From Trametes villosa (Eukaryota > Basidiomycota > Agaricomycetes > Polyporales > Polyporaceae), in the NCBI GenBank assembly GCA_002964805.2, contig PUDQ02000003.1:434001-498000 (forward strand): a stretch of 64,000 bases of DNA, given 5' to 3'. Numbering within the stretch: the stretch's first letter is position 1; every line of letters begins with the position of its first letter. A program made the translations under genes and the position numbers. The notes beneath the pieces are model-generated. The model worked only from the letters and a program-made list of their open reading frames with translations. It did not search any database and was not told the DNA's origin. Shown here in pieces: positions 33,595 through 45,385 of the stretch.

Positions 33595-36500
33595 ATGGCA
33601 CGGGGCACGAAACGCAAGGATGGACCTCGGGGCGAAAGGGGGCACCTAACCGAGTGGTTGAACAAGAGGCGGAAGAAAATGCGCTCCCCTCCGCGAGAGG
33701 TGCGTCCCCCGAATCCTACGCGGGGAGAACGACCAGGCGTGCATGGCGACACCTCCGAGGAACCGGCTACCGAGCTAGCGTTGCAGGGTGGAGGGACGTC
33801 CGAGATGGCAGTCGACGACGGCGAGTTTTGGACGGGCGTACCAGGGAGCCTTGCCGCCTCGGCCGACAATGCTCACCCAGAGCCCGACCACTCAACCCGA
33901 CAGCCTGCGAGCGCTGCGCAAACCCCTCCACGAGCCCTCCCCTCCATCACGTCTTCGGCGGCGGCGGCGGCATCCGCTACGAAAACTTCGCTCAATGCGA
34001 CTTACAGGCGAATCCTGAGCGCTATGCAACCACACAAGTCCCGTTGGAGGGGGAAGGCGACAGCCCCCGCAGCCGACCCGCCCACATCGTCCGCTGTGAC
34101 GGTGGACATGATGAATGCGCTCACCGCCGCTGCCGGGAACCTGGATTTGGGCGACACCAACCGGTGTCACGCCTCTGCCCGCGGCCCGCGCAAGACCACG
34201 GTCGAGGAGGTCGGCGAAGAAACCATGGAGATGCCAGCGGCGGATTCGAGCGGGCTGGAGCTCGATGAAGAATGGGATCCGGCGCAAGCACAGGATCCGA
34301 CCCAGCGAGTCCTCGACGGGGACGTGAGCGGTGCTTACTCGCGACAGGAGGCACACCTGGTAAGCGGTGGAGTGCATACGACGGGTACGCAGCTGACCCG
34401 AAGCGTACAGCCCTCAGTCAAGATGAACTATTTCCGCACGCATCAGGAATCGAATGCGCAAGTGTACATGGACCTCCGAGAGCGCCCTCCCACGGACCTA
34501 CACTCTTGCCCGAAGTGCCGCACGCCGCTGGACTCGAAACCGGCCGGTCAGCAGACCCTCTATCGCTGTATAGATTGTCATCAGGTGCGAGAGCACTGCA
34601 TCGACTGCCTCAAGTCGGCGCACGAGGAGCGGCCGTTCGATCGCTTCTGGGCATGGAGCGAGAAGATGGGTTTCTGGGAGAAGAAGAACATGGGCGACCT
34701 AGGTTTCGTGTGGCATATCGGGCACGCCGGCGGCCAGTGCGGCTACAACCACGACCCCGCGAGGCCGATGGTCTTCCTCCACGAGCACGGCATCATGGAC
34801 CTCCCAGTGAAGTTCTGCCACTGCCGGGACGCCGACGAGGAAGGGGAACAGCTGATCAGGCACGGGTGTTGGCCTGCTACGTGGAAGTCGCCACACACTG
34901 CGATGACGCTCGCGACCATGGCGACATTCCATGGATTAGAGCTGCAAGGACAGTTGAACGTCCACGATTACATGCGGTTCCTGCGCAGGATGACCGATGG
35001 CGTGGAGCCGGACTACGTCAAGGTAAGTCGTCCGGGGCACAGGCTTGGCTGAGGGCTCATAGTGATCTCAGGATCGCTACCGGGAGTTCAACAACAGTAT
35101 GCGCGAATACCGCCAAGTACGCGCACGAAGGCGCCACGGTATTGCGCCGGGGACTTGCCCGGGAGCGGGCGAGTTAGCTGTGCTCTGCCCTGCGTGTCCT
35201 CAACCGGACATCAACATGCGGCCGGGGTGGCAAGAGCGCGAGAAAACGTACAGGTACGTATGTCATATCCATGCCCGCGCACGCCCTGATGTGCTCCAGA
35301 TATATGGACGCGTTGTCCTACTCGATTGACGGAAACTTCCACTTGGGGTCAAAGATGAAAGAGACCGACCCGAACGACACAGCGCTGAGCGAAGGCGCGG
35401 GGTATTTTGTGAATACGAAGGACTTCGCCACCTACCTGGATAAATCGCCCGAGCCCCCTGTAGAGGTCAGTACTTGCCATGACCCAACGTCCCTTGGCTG
35501 ACTGTTGCCCCCAGCCTACGACCTGTAATCAGTTCGGTGCCATGGGACAGGGCAAGTACAAAGGGAAGGTCTCGGGAATCGTGGCAATCACATGCCGGCA
35601 CATGTTCCTGCTCCCCGGGGGCATCGTAGACTTGCTACGCGGAGAGAAGTGGGCGCACTGCTTTTAATACGAGCTATCTCTCGCTAACATGACCGACAGG
35701 TACCGATACGCCGATTTCGCCCTCGTCTCGGCGCTGCAACGCTATCTGGTTCTCCTCTTGTTGATGGGCACCTACGATATCCACTGCCAGTACATTCGCA
35801 ACCTGCGCAAACGGCTCAAGGATCAGTTCGGCGTCGTACTCGACGAGCTGGACTCTATCGTCAACCACGAGCTGCCAGAGATCGTCGCCGGCGTCGGGAA
35901 GTACCATCTCTGCATGCACAAGGGCGAATGCCGCACCCGACACTCGTTGCACTACCTCCCCGGCTCGTGCATGACTGACGGAGAGATGCTGGAGCGGATC
36001 TGGGCGGTCACGAACGGCGTTGCGCGGCGCACGAAGGAGATGTCCGCCGGCCACCGCCACGACGTGCTCAACGATCATTATTCCGACTTGAACGTGCGTC
36101 GGGTGCACAGTATGGGTAGGTTGACGACGACATGTACTCGTAACACGCGCTGATCGTTCCGCTTAGTTGTCGACCTGATGGAGAAGCTGCGGATCGCGGA
36201 TGAGATGGCGAGGGTCAGCACGGAGTACCTGGCCGAGGTTGAGGATACGATCGATCCCAGCGACTTGGCCGCCTGGAGGGACGCCGAGGCAAGCTGGAAG
36301 GCTCGGGTGGTCGACATCACGAAGCACAACGGCTTGGAAAACCCGTACGAGCCGCCGGCGGAAGCATGTAAGCTTGCGCTCGCTCTGCCTCTTGCCCAGC
36401 TAACGTGCGCTCTAGCGTTGACTACGGAGGACATTCTTGCCCAGCTCAACGAAGAACGGGCTGCGAAGGGGCTGGTCGAGAAAAGCGGGGACGTGAGCGT

Positions 36501-37912
36501 CGTCCACACCGTGTTGGACCTGCGGGAAGAGAAGTCAGTGATGCCCGCCCTCGTTCTTCGCCGTGTACTGAATGACTGTTAGGGAAAGGCTGACGGACGC
36601 TATCCTGGCGTTCGATAAGAAGAAGGGCAAGAAGGAGCGCCGCCGGTTGCAAGCCCGCGTGGATACCTTTCGTGAACGGTCGGGTGCGTGCAGGGACTTG
36701 TACGAGGGCACCATCCAGGCCGCCATCGATACGGCCGCCGCACAGCTGGAGACAACAGACCGCGACATCACGGACGATCTGGCCAAGCGGGTCCCTGTCA
36801 GCTCGAACGATAAGGGGAAGGTCCCGAGACCCGTCGAGCCCAGATGTTCGCGCGCTGCGCAGGAGATGCTAGCCGCGCTCGAAGCTGCGACGTTCCACCT
36901 GCCGTCGGACTGCCACAGTGCGGTGCGCGCGCATTCAGCCATGTCGGAGTACGTCGCGATCGAGAAGGCCCTTCGCGAAGGGCAGGCCAACGAGGCCTTG
37001 GACGCGGTGCGGCTTCATCTCACGACGTATCTGGCGCTGAAGGTGCGCAAGACGCAGGGTGAGGGAATCCTTCACAACACAGAGGCGGACAGGCGCCTGG
37101 AGGAGAAGCGTCGAGTGATGGACCTCTGGAAAGACAAGTACCGCGCGGTGCGCGTCGTGCTGCTCGTCCTCGGCATGCCCGACGACCACGAGAAGTACCG
37201 ACCTCTGCATGAGGAGGACTGCAAGCCCTTCACCATTTTGGAGGCCGAAAACAAGGGTCCACGTAGTCGATTCCTGCCGACTTGGATTTGGGGCGACTTC
37301 GGTTGGGCGGAGAAGGTAGAGAACGGCGAGGTCCGCCGCTTCGTGGGCCACGGTATGGCTGTCTATCAATGCCGCGCGAACAAAGCTGACGTTGGCACAC
37401 AGCGTTGCGGGCGCATTGGTTCCGCCACAGCGCTCTCAAGACGCGCTGGGAGGAGGAAGTGAACGTCCGGCTCGAGGAGATGTGGCGCACGGTCACATTC
37501 TGTAAGTACCAGGAGCAGCGATGGCTGGCCCGCGCCAAGGCCTGGGAGAGCGAAGGCGAGCCTATGGCAGGCACGAGCGTGGTAGCGCGACGGTACGCGC
37601 AACCTTTCTCCCAGGTGCCTCGGACGCTTAACGCACCCCTCAGGCAAGCATACCGGTGGACCCGCCTACACGAGCGAGCAGCCAGCACTTTCCCGCCCAC
37701 GATACACGAGGTGAGCGACTGAAAATAGTGTCCCATCGAGCGCTGCGCTTACGCATGTAAAGCGCGTTGGTCTACCGACAGAGGAACAGCCGCAGAACGA
37801 TGCAAGTGCGTCTTTAACCGCAGCGACACTCGGCGCGAATGCGCAGGAGGTATCAACGGCCGCGGAGGGCACAGTAGGCGATGCCGAGGTCAGCCCAGGG
37901 ACCGTAACATAG
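33595..37912 (+). CDS. KDZ-family transposase with CxC2 cysteine cluster
   Basis: Ten exons, all in frame: 33595-35022, 35072-35253, 35300-35465, 35515-35648, 35700-36115, 36167-36367, 36416-36533, 36583-37352, 37403-37710, 37763-37912 (1290 aa). The N-terminal ~280 residues are disordered, with a basic stretch (LNKRRKKMR). CxC2-type zinc cluster at about residues 305-382: CPKC, then YRCIDCHQVREHCIDC and LGFVWHIGHAGGQC. The KDZ RNase H-like core follows: LAVLCPACPQP, IDGNF (Asp 547), TYDIHCQY (Asp 663), KYHLCMH, MTDGEMLERIWA (Glu 732), TKEMSAGHRHDVLNDHYSDLN. C-terminal helices include LKTRWEEEVNVRLEEM. I infer the catalytic triad D547/D663/E732 from family position. Nothing indicates inactivation. 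Confidence 0.92.
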
Positions 37913-38663
37913 CAGTGATGTAGCACGACATGAAGTTCGACCCGCGACTGATTTTCGTACCTACACTACACATCTAGCGGCGCGTCTGCATACCAACACG
38001 AACATCTCTCGCCATCCCCTTACCCACCCCCCCGCCTACCCTGAACCCCGCGGTCAGACTGCGGGCGGACTGCCATCCCATAGGCCCCGTAGGGTGCACA
38101 TGGGAGGGCGGGATATGGGCGGGTTTGGAAGCGTTGCGCGTCGCAGGAGGTAGGCTGACGCAAGCTTAGTGTCGCCGAGATGCAGGGATAGATGCTGTCC
38201 GCGCGCCCGACGAGTGGTCGAAGTGTGCGTGGACGCGATGCATCCAGCGAGGGCTCATCTGGCGCGCTCGCAACCGGTGTCGAAGGGCGCAACGAGGGAA
38301 CGCGCGTCCTAGTCGTCCCCTGGAGAAGGGGTGCACGAGACGTTGCGTACGAGCACGGCGGGGTGAGGAGCGGAGGGCCAGCCACGCCTTTGGGGTCTGC
38401 GCATGGTCGGTGGTTTGTGCGCACGAGCAGGACACCGTGCAAGCTGCTCGTGGTCAGAGGAGGTGAGTGTGCCCTCGACTATATATTGCGCCGGGGCGCC
38501 GACAAGCAGAGCTCGAAGCCCCCGCGGTAACCGCGCGCCGAGCCGGAACGCCGACAAGGAGAGCAAGAAGTCCCCGCGGTAACGGCAGTCGCTCATCCCT
38601 TGGCCATCGTGGACAGCCCGGGCGCAGCGAGCCAGCGGGCCTCGCGCGGGAGCGAGAGCGAGT
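37913..38663. other. Element interior, no gene; short direct repeat
   Basis: No supported gene. A 36-base segment (core GCCGACAAG...CGCGGTAAC) at about 38498-38533 recurs at 38550-38585. Confidence 0.4.
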
Positions 38664-39172
38664 TTGAGCCCTAATGCGCAGCGGCGCGAACTCCCTATCC
38701 AACGCATTGCGGACAGCCAGTTGAAACCGGTGATCGTACGCGACCCGGGGGTCATCAGGGCATACATGAAGAAGCGCCAGGCATTCGAGGAGGAGAACAT
38801 GACCGCGGACGCGCTTGCGTCGACGCGCGACGCCGAGCGCGACAGGCGTGCGGGAGGACGAGGTGGTCTGGCTGTGTGGCTATCGTTTGGGAAGGGCAGA
38901 TGCTAACAAACGGCGAGCGTGTAGCATTGAGGGGATTGCGCGCATGAACAGGTGTCAGGACGGGGGCTGCATAGGAAGAGTGCGAATATGGTCAAGGAGG
39001 GCGGCACACCGCCTGCAGCTCATGCGTCCTATCAAGCCTGACGCAGCGGTGAGTACCCTCCCCCCTTCCCTCTCGCGGGCTCCAACTCGGCTTCCATTGC
39101 CCTCGCTGACGCCGTTCTTTCTTTTCTCAGTGTCGCTGCGGTCACTGCGGGGAGATGGGCCATCGGGGATGT
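38664..39172 (+). pseudogene. TAF1: Fragment of TFIID subunit TAF1 (zinc-knuckle region), frameshifted
   Basis: Three collinear pieces match the C-terminal part of TAF1, the TFIID scaffold. They are QLKPVIVRDPGVIRAYMKKR with FEEENMTADALASTRDAERD; then, after an intron-like stretch ending GTGTAG, IARMNRCQD, RGLHRKSANMVKEGGTP and LQLMRPIKPDA; then, after an intron at 39049-39130 (GTGAGT...TTTTCTCAG), CRCGHCGEMGH. Frame changes are needed near 38960 and near 39010, and the zinc knuckle is cut after GHRGC. Introns are kept, so the piece was copied as DNA, not through mRNA. The rest of TAF1 is absent. Confidence 0.72.
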
Positions 39173-40085
39173 TACAGAGAGAGTAGGAGGGGTATATTAC
39201 AAGTAATCCTCGCTTGCGCGAGACCCCGCGGCGGTCCAACTTTGGCAAGAACTATGGCGGGACAGACTGAAACGGCGATGTCGTGAGTACGCCGCTACTG
39301 AGCAGGACTGAACATTGTACGTACCACCTGATCCTGATACCGCCCAACTCACCCACTTCCACCCTCCGTCATCCTACGTTTGAAGAGCCGGGCAGTGTTC
39401 GAGAGCCGGCGGACGAAACGAGCGGCAGCCCCGAAAGCGTTGCGAATGCGCGCCGCGGGGGTGCTGACGATGGCGGTAGTTGCACCGGTGTTGCGCGAAG
39501 GGCTGTCCGCAACGGCGGGGCTGTGAATGGAAGTGGGGTTCACGAGGCTGAGTGGGGGGTGCAGGGGGAGGTTGTCGTCTACGGGGGCGGTTGGCGGATG
39601 TCCGGCGAGGGCGCGCGAACGAACGGGGTGGGCTTACCAGAGGCCCACATATCCGGCGTGACGAGGACATATCCCTCCCAGATGCGGGGCGGCGAAAGTC
39701 CCATAGGTGTGTTTGATGAGTGTAGGCGGCGGATTGACGTTCTGTGCGGGAGGATAGAGGGGCGAGCGAATGAGGTGTCGAGCGCCGCGGCGTCTGAGTG
39801 CGTGATGGCGCCTGTCCGGATTCGATAGGCGGGGGATGGGTGGCAAGCCGAGCGCGATAGACGGGAGGCAGCGTTGGAGGTGTGGGCGCGTAGGTCGGAT
39901 GTAGTGATCTCCAGGAGAGAATCCGAATGTGTCGGAGAACACAAGCAATGTGGGGTCAGGCACGGTCTACGATCGGGCGATCTGAACACCGGACGTCGAT
40001 TAAATACCCGGCGATCGAGCAACTGGACACCGGGGGAGGCCCCGGCGCGGGGCGCTATATAAACTATGACACATTGGCGATATAT
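39173..40085. other. Element interior near right end, no gene seen
   Basis: Frames on both strands overlap heavily (39283-39828 plus, 39579-40184 minus) but show no motif, no codon-like regularity and no splice-consistent model. Confidence 0.4.
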
Positions 40086-40164
40086 AAGCTTGCATGGTCT
40101 AATGGTATAGAAAGCCCTCTGAATGAGCGCGACGCTCATGCCCGCTCGTTCGAATATGCTTTTT
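40086..40164 (+). ncRNA. tRNA-like Pol III unit near right end
   Basis: A-box-like TGGTCTAATGGTATAGA, a perfect hairpin TGAGCG-CGA-CGCTCA, a B-box-like CGTTCGAAT and then TTTTT. The T arm does not pair, so this is a tRNA relic or SINE-like head, not a convincing tRNA gene. It points outward toward the right end, mirroring the unit at 18717-18792. After both T-runs comes GCA followed closely by another T-run. Confidence 0.35.
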
Positions 40165-40353
40165 GCACATTTTTCTTCCGCCATTTTCTTGCCCGTCTAA
40201 CAGCGTCCAGCAGGGCTAACATTGATCTACAGAAGCAAAGAGGGCGGGACTCGGTAAGTAATGCGACGCGCAGCTCAATAATCGCACGACCAGATGTCGG
40301 GGTGCAACTGTTGCAACCCAACTGTTGCAACCGCATGCGCCGCGGGAGACGCG

Positions 40354-40448
40354 CGGCTGGCGACGTGGCAGTGCGCCCGAGCGCTTGCGGGCTGTTAAAC
40401 GGGAATGTTGCAACCGTGCGTGTTTATTAAATGGGGATTGTTGCAACC
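40354..40448 (-). repeat. Right terminal inverted repeat of the KDZ element
   Basis: Complement of the left repeat: read from 40448 inward it gives GGTTGCAACA, ATTTAATAAAC, GGTTGCAACA and TTCCCGTTTAACAGC. The GTTGCAAC motif occurs twice within the repeat and twice more further inward (about 40310-40330). Confidence 0.65.
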
Positions 40449-40461
40449 GGGGGTGCTAACT

Positions 40462-40620
40462 CTACCAAAAACGAGGCGGGCACCCACGGAGACCCGACGT
40501 CATCTTCTCGCGAAGTTTGTACTCGAGCTTCTTGCGAGTGGAGGTACTGATCGCTTTGTTCTCCGCAGGGAGGTACTCGTGGACAAGGAGCGGCGCGGGG
40601 GCGAGGATGGGAGGATGTGA
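40462..40620 (-). CDS. Coding-like fragment just outside the right end of the element
   Basis: Minus-strand open frame reading VHEYLPAENKAISTSTRKKL then EYKLREKMTSGLRGC before a stop at 40462. It looks protein-like but is short and unrecognised. It is on the same strand as the 5'-truncated gene at the left flank (17767-18488) and lies on the side where that gene's missing upstream exons would be. Confidence 0.3.
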   Translation of the reverse strand, partial: SHPPILAPAPLLVHEYLPAENKAISTSTRKKLEYKLREKMTSGLRGCPPRFW

Positions 40621-43600
40621 AGACATCGTCGACGCAGGGGGGACGCGAGCGCGTTGACCGGTGCTCGCGCCTGCAGAGGGGTTTTATTGCTTGCCCGCTG
40701 GGGTCAGAATACCTGCCCGGTGCGCTTTCGAGATACTGATGCGAATATTGGGAGCGCGCGCGCTCGTCCTAACTTCGCAGGGAGACTGCCATTTGTGCCC
40801 TAGCGACGCGGCGGTGGCGAACACTGGGACCTGCTTGCGCGGCTCGTACGACGGGATCAATACTCGAGCAATGCACGCTTGTTGGTGAGCGTAGTGACGT
40901 CCTCACGTTGGGCCGCGGTGTAGTGTTAATGAATCGAGTCGGTTTGGGATGACCAGGGATGGCCGTACTGTCGCCCGCGACATGGTGCTCTCCATGCCGG
41001 TGAGTTGGCAGCGGCCTACTCTGCTGCACAGCCGTTACGGCCCGGTCTTGCGCTCATGTTTCTGTGGAAGCGCAGCTCAAACCGAGCGGCTCTCGTCCCA
41101 GCCCTCAACCTCGGATGTCAAGGACTTGTGGCCGGTCTGTCGGCGCGCCCGCCTCCCGACACCCGCCGAGTCTCGATGCGAGCGTTCAAGTTGACACATC
41201 GACCGCTGAACTGCATCGTGGCTCCGGCTCAGAGCACCCTTTGTCGGCACCTCGGAGTGTGAAGAGCACGGGCACATCCCGCTCACCTCCATGGTTGCCA
41301 GTGTCGGCCACCTCGAGCGAACGAAAGCGCGCTGTACTGGTAAGTCTATGTCCTCCCTCCGTGCCACGCGACTGTCGTCTTTGTGAGCCTTTGAACGAGA
41401 TAGCACACTACTGATTAGCTGGCTACGCAGGTTCCGCAGGGCGTCTTCATTCTAGCGGTGCTTTGGCTGCACACACGAGCCCGTCGGAGCGGCTGCAACG
41501 GATCGAACGTCGCATACTGCACGTCCATACCGGCGGCTACCTATCAGGGGAATGCGCTTCCCTGAGCGCCGCCCCCAACGGCATCTCGCTCGACAACACC
41601 TTGCGAATTTGACGGCATATCGCGCCGATGCCGATCTCTCTCGGGGACGCGACCAGTCGACCGGGCTCGGGCCTATCGGCCAGGGACGCTGCTCGGCCCC
41701 CTCAGCGCGCGGTGGTAGATGCCCGGAGCAAGTGAGTCGCTGCCGTTTCCCTTTTCGCCACCCCTCATTGACGGCGCGATAGATCTCGGGACGAGCGAAG
41801 TCCCAGTGCATCGGATGTGCCGATGCTGATGGCGTCTTTCAATCAAGCACCGTGGGCGGGGGCGAGCTGGAGAGCCCCGGCCCTGCCCCAGTCGCTTGGA
41901 ACTGGCTTGAGGCAGGGAATCCGCGCCCGGGTACTGCAAGTCAAGGGCGAACGTCCGACTGCTTCCCCTGCGGCGTAAGGACCCCGGACGGTGCCACTTG
42001 TGGGTCCATGGGTATCGCATGCATAGCCTGGTGCTTACGCCTGCACAGAACCTCGCCTCGGGGCACTACACCCGTCGGGCTGGCACTCGCGAGACGGCGA
42101 TATCGGGGCCGATTAACGCGCTGCAAGGGCCTGCATTGTACGTATCCCTCTCAGGGCCGCAACGACACCTATGCAACGCAATTTTCAAGGTTCGCGGGGG
42201 CGTCAGCGTGCCGTTCGCATCCGACCGGAGCACGGTGTGTCATCCTGCTAGCTGCAGCCCCTCTTACTCACCTGCTGCAGATTGCGCCGTCCAGCCTGCG
42301 TGCGGTGCAGCGATCCGACGCCGTTCGTGTGCATCCGCCATCGACGGTAGCGAAAGGCCAGAGGGGGCTCTTATCCGACTCGGAGCACTATCGCAGGATC
42401 GAGGGCGCGGACGTCATGCATGGGTAGCCGCCGTGCATCAGCTGCCCATGGACGATATTGTCTGTTCACGGGAAGCTGTCGGGTGAAGGTATTGTCGGTG
42501 TGCACGGCTCGCACGGCTCGTACGACGATGTATCCCACTGGTGATTTGTAGTAGCCGGTATGAAAATATATTCTTGTGACCGCCTAGCGAATATACACGG
42601 AGATGACACCGAACCGAAAGAAGTACCTCGTCCCTGTCGCGCTCGTCGTTCGGGTCATACGACGAGCTTAGATTTAATGCCCGCGCTGCCTATCCATGCG
42701 CTACCCGGGGGCGGGCTCGTGTGGGCAATGAAATCGTCGCTGGTATGTTAGTAGTCAGCAGGAACCATTCGCACATTGCGCGCCACCAGGTAGTCTAGCG
42801 ATACAGGCCGCGTACTCCATCCGATGCTCACATTCACGCAAGTAGTATCGCTTGTCCAGGGGCGTCGTGCACGCAACGCCATCGCGTGGGAGGGCCCCTA
42901 CATGCTTAGAGGGAGTCAGCGAGCACGGGGTGCGCCTCGGTCTTCGTCCGACGCCGTACAGCGACAGCTGGGCGCGAGCCATCCGCACTCGCGCTCGCAC
43001 TCGTCCTCGGGGACGTACGCACTCCCAGGGCTGCACATGCATGCGACGCGACCGGGCGTGTTCACACGACGCACCTTCCATCCGAGCGCACATCCACTCC
43101 AAACGCACGCGAACACGGGGGCGGACGTGCGATGCGAGCGGCGGGGGGAAGCGAGCACTCGGCGCGCCCGACCTTGTCGCGCCGTCCAGACCGTGCGCGG
43201 GCGCGATCCTCGCCCGTGCGCGCATAAACCGTGCGTGGGACGATGCGTGCTGCAGCCCTTGTAAGCTGGAGTGACCTGTGTGCGGATGAGTGCCGTGCCC
43301 CGACGCTCCGCCGACGCCCCCGCCTCGACTCTCGACTCGACGTCTTCGCCCCCCGCGTCCGTGGGCCCTCTCATGCGGACTCTGACCGGCCACGCCGGGT
43401 CTGCGCTCTCCCGCCACCTACCTCGTGCTCGCCCCTCTGCCTGCCCCCCGCCCACACGCCGTCCACCCACCTGTCCTATCCGCGTGCGCCTCCTTCAGCT
43501 CCCCTCGACGCATGCACCCTTCTTCCACGCGCCCATCCCCGCGCATCGTGCGCTGCGCCGTCCCCGGCGCACAGCCAGTGAGCGCCTCGCACACCTCTCA

Positions 43601-45385
43601 CATCCGAGCTCACCACCGCAGACCCGACGCTGCCATCGTCGACACACCCGCCCCGGCCTCCCAGTGCGGATGTCCCAGGCGCCAGCCTCGCCATCCAAGC
43701 CACGCCAGAGCGGGCCTTCGACGCGGAACGGTGAGCCCCGGCGTGTCTCCGGTCGACTCGACCACCGCTCATCCGGCGCACCCGTCCCAGAACAGACCTT
43801 CTCGGCGCGCGAGGGGGAGGGGGAGGGCGTCCGCGAGCGAGGCTGTGCGCGCGTGTGTGCACGCATCGCGCAGGGCGGCGGCACGCGACGACGACTGACG
43901 GGGCGGGGTGGTCGTAGAGTACAGCTGTAGACGGCGCGGGGGGGCGAAGAGGCGCCAAAGGCTTCGTCCCACTGCGTGCGCACCACGAACGCGCACTCCG
44001 CGGACGCGAAGCCGCGGACGGCATCGCCCTCGACGCGTGCCTTCACTTCGGTAGAGGCGTCCATAGCGTACGTATGTACGAGCGTCGGCGCGTCGTGGGA
44101 GCAGCCGAGCTGCTCGAACGGGCGAGGACCGTGCGGAACACGGCTCAAGTGCCTGAAAGAACCGTCAGCGTCCTGCGGGCTGAACAGCACGCATGGCGTA
44201 CAGTGGCGCGCCGCCCGTGCGCGGGGCTTGGAGAGCGCGCGGGGTGGCCGGGGCGCGGGTAGGCGCGGATTGCCGCCAGACGGCCGAAATCCAAACTGCC
44301 CGCACGCGCTCAGAAGCGGCGCGGGACGACGCGCACAGTGCAGCAGGACGCCCATACAAGGCGGCGCGGCGGACGGCGACGTGGGCGGCCGGGAATGCGG
44401 GCTTCATTGTTTTTGCACATGAATGGGCTCGAAAATGACACAAATTCATTCTGCCCGGAATGCGATGGGGGTGACAGGGTGTATGCGCCGCGAAGCGTCG
44501 AGTGCGACGCACATGGTTGTGGGGCGCCTGGGAGGGAGGCGGGGGCGGGAAGCCGACATCTTGTCGCGGGGGAGGCGGCGTCGGAGGGCGACACGCCGTG
44601 GGCCCATGCGGCGGTGTTCTGGGGTGGGCGTAGAATGGATGCGTGGGGACGTTGTCGCGCACGCGTACTGAGTGTTCCGAGCGTTCCGGGGGCGCGCCAC
44701 GACTGCGCGAGGGTGCGTGTGGCGATGGGTATAGGGGGTGTTCGCGGGGTGGGCGGCTTCTTACACAGCGGACGTCGGCGGGGCGGAGGCGGCAGCGTCT
44801 GCCCACGATACACGTCGTTCAGACCTCTGTATACCAGCCAACTGTGGGCGGGAGTATGCGCACGGGATATGTACGAGAACTCGGGTGCTGGGAGCGACGG
44901 CGTGAGCGCGCGGCGCATGGTAGCGGTCTGGAAACTGACCTGTTGGAAGCTCGACCTCGCGCCGAGCGTACTGCGCATACATCACATGCGCCCCTGGCCC
45001 GGCGCGGATTGCGGACGCAATGCGACGCGGAAGGCGGGGAGCACGGCATTCCAGGGGGGAGGCATTGCGAGATGCCGCTTGAATGCGCGCGCGCGCGCGA
45101 CTGCGCGGGGGGATGCTGCACCCAGCAGGCGGCGGGAGCGGGCTTGGGCGAGCGACGGCGTTCGAACTCGGCGGCGTGCGGGGGTGCGGCCTCTGAGATC
45201 TGCACTGTGGGTGCGGCTCGCGCGGGGTCAGACGCGAGTGCGGCCTGCCCGGGCCATAGGGAAGGCGCGGCATCGGGGCGGATCGAGCAAACGCGCAGGG
45301 CAGAGACGGCGCACAGGGGATGCATGACGTCGGGCCCCTGCACGCGCCTGCGGTGGATCGGTCGTGGAGGAGCTGGGTGCACAGA
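40621..45385. other. Gene-poor GC-rich region
   Basis: Many short overlapping frames, no assembled gene. Protein-like fragments: about 41060-41340 plus (PSLDASVQVDTSTAELHRGS, ending before GTAAGT), and 43900-44065 minus starting MDASTEVKARVEGDAVRGFA. None has a recognised domain. From about 42800 onward G+C is very high and frames are open on both strands, so openness carries no weight there. Confidence 0.4.

Larger units (their letters stand above)
18551..40448. mobile_element. Large (~21.9 kb) KDZ-type DNA transposon with accessory gene cluster
   Basis: Bounded by inverted repeats at 18551 and 40448. Contents left to right: tRNA-like unit, small gene, decayed accessory gene, accessory genes A, B, C and D (all minus), divergent 1.5-kb regulatory gap, KDZ transposase (plus), TAF1 fragment, tRNA-like unit. 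KDZ (Kyakuja-Dileera-Zisupton) elements are large DNA transposons expanded in basidiomycetes. I see no clear target-site duplication next to the repeats. The repeats are only about three-quarters identical by eye, so the exact boundaries are provisional, but the transposase and cluster reading frames look intact. Confidence 0.65.

Noticed and set aside
40086..40164. A genuine functional tRNA gene
   Set aside because: The A-box-like part and terminator are good, but the T arm and acceptor arm do not pair properly. Kept only as a tRNA-like unit.
18551..40448. TET/JBP-type DNA-base dioxygenase cargo, often linked to KDZ elements
   Set aside because: I looked in all predicted cluster genes for the HxD...H...R double-stranded beta-helix signature and did not find it.
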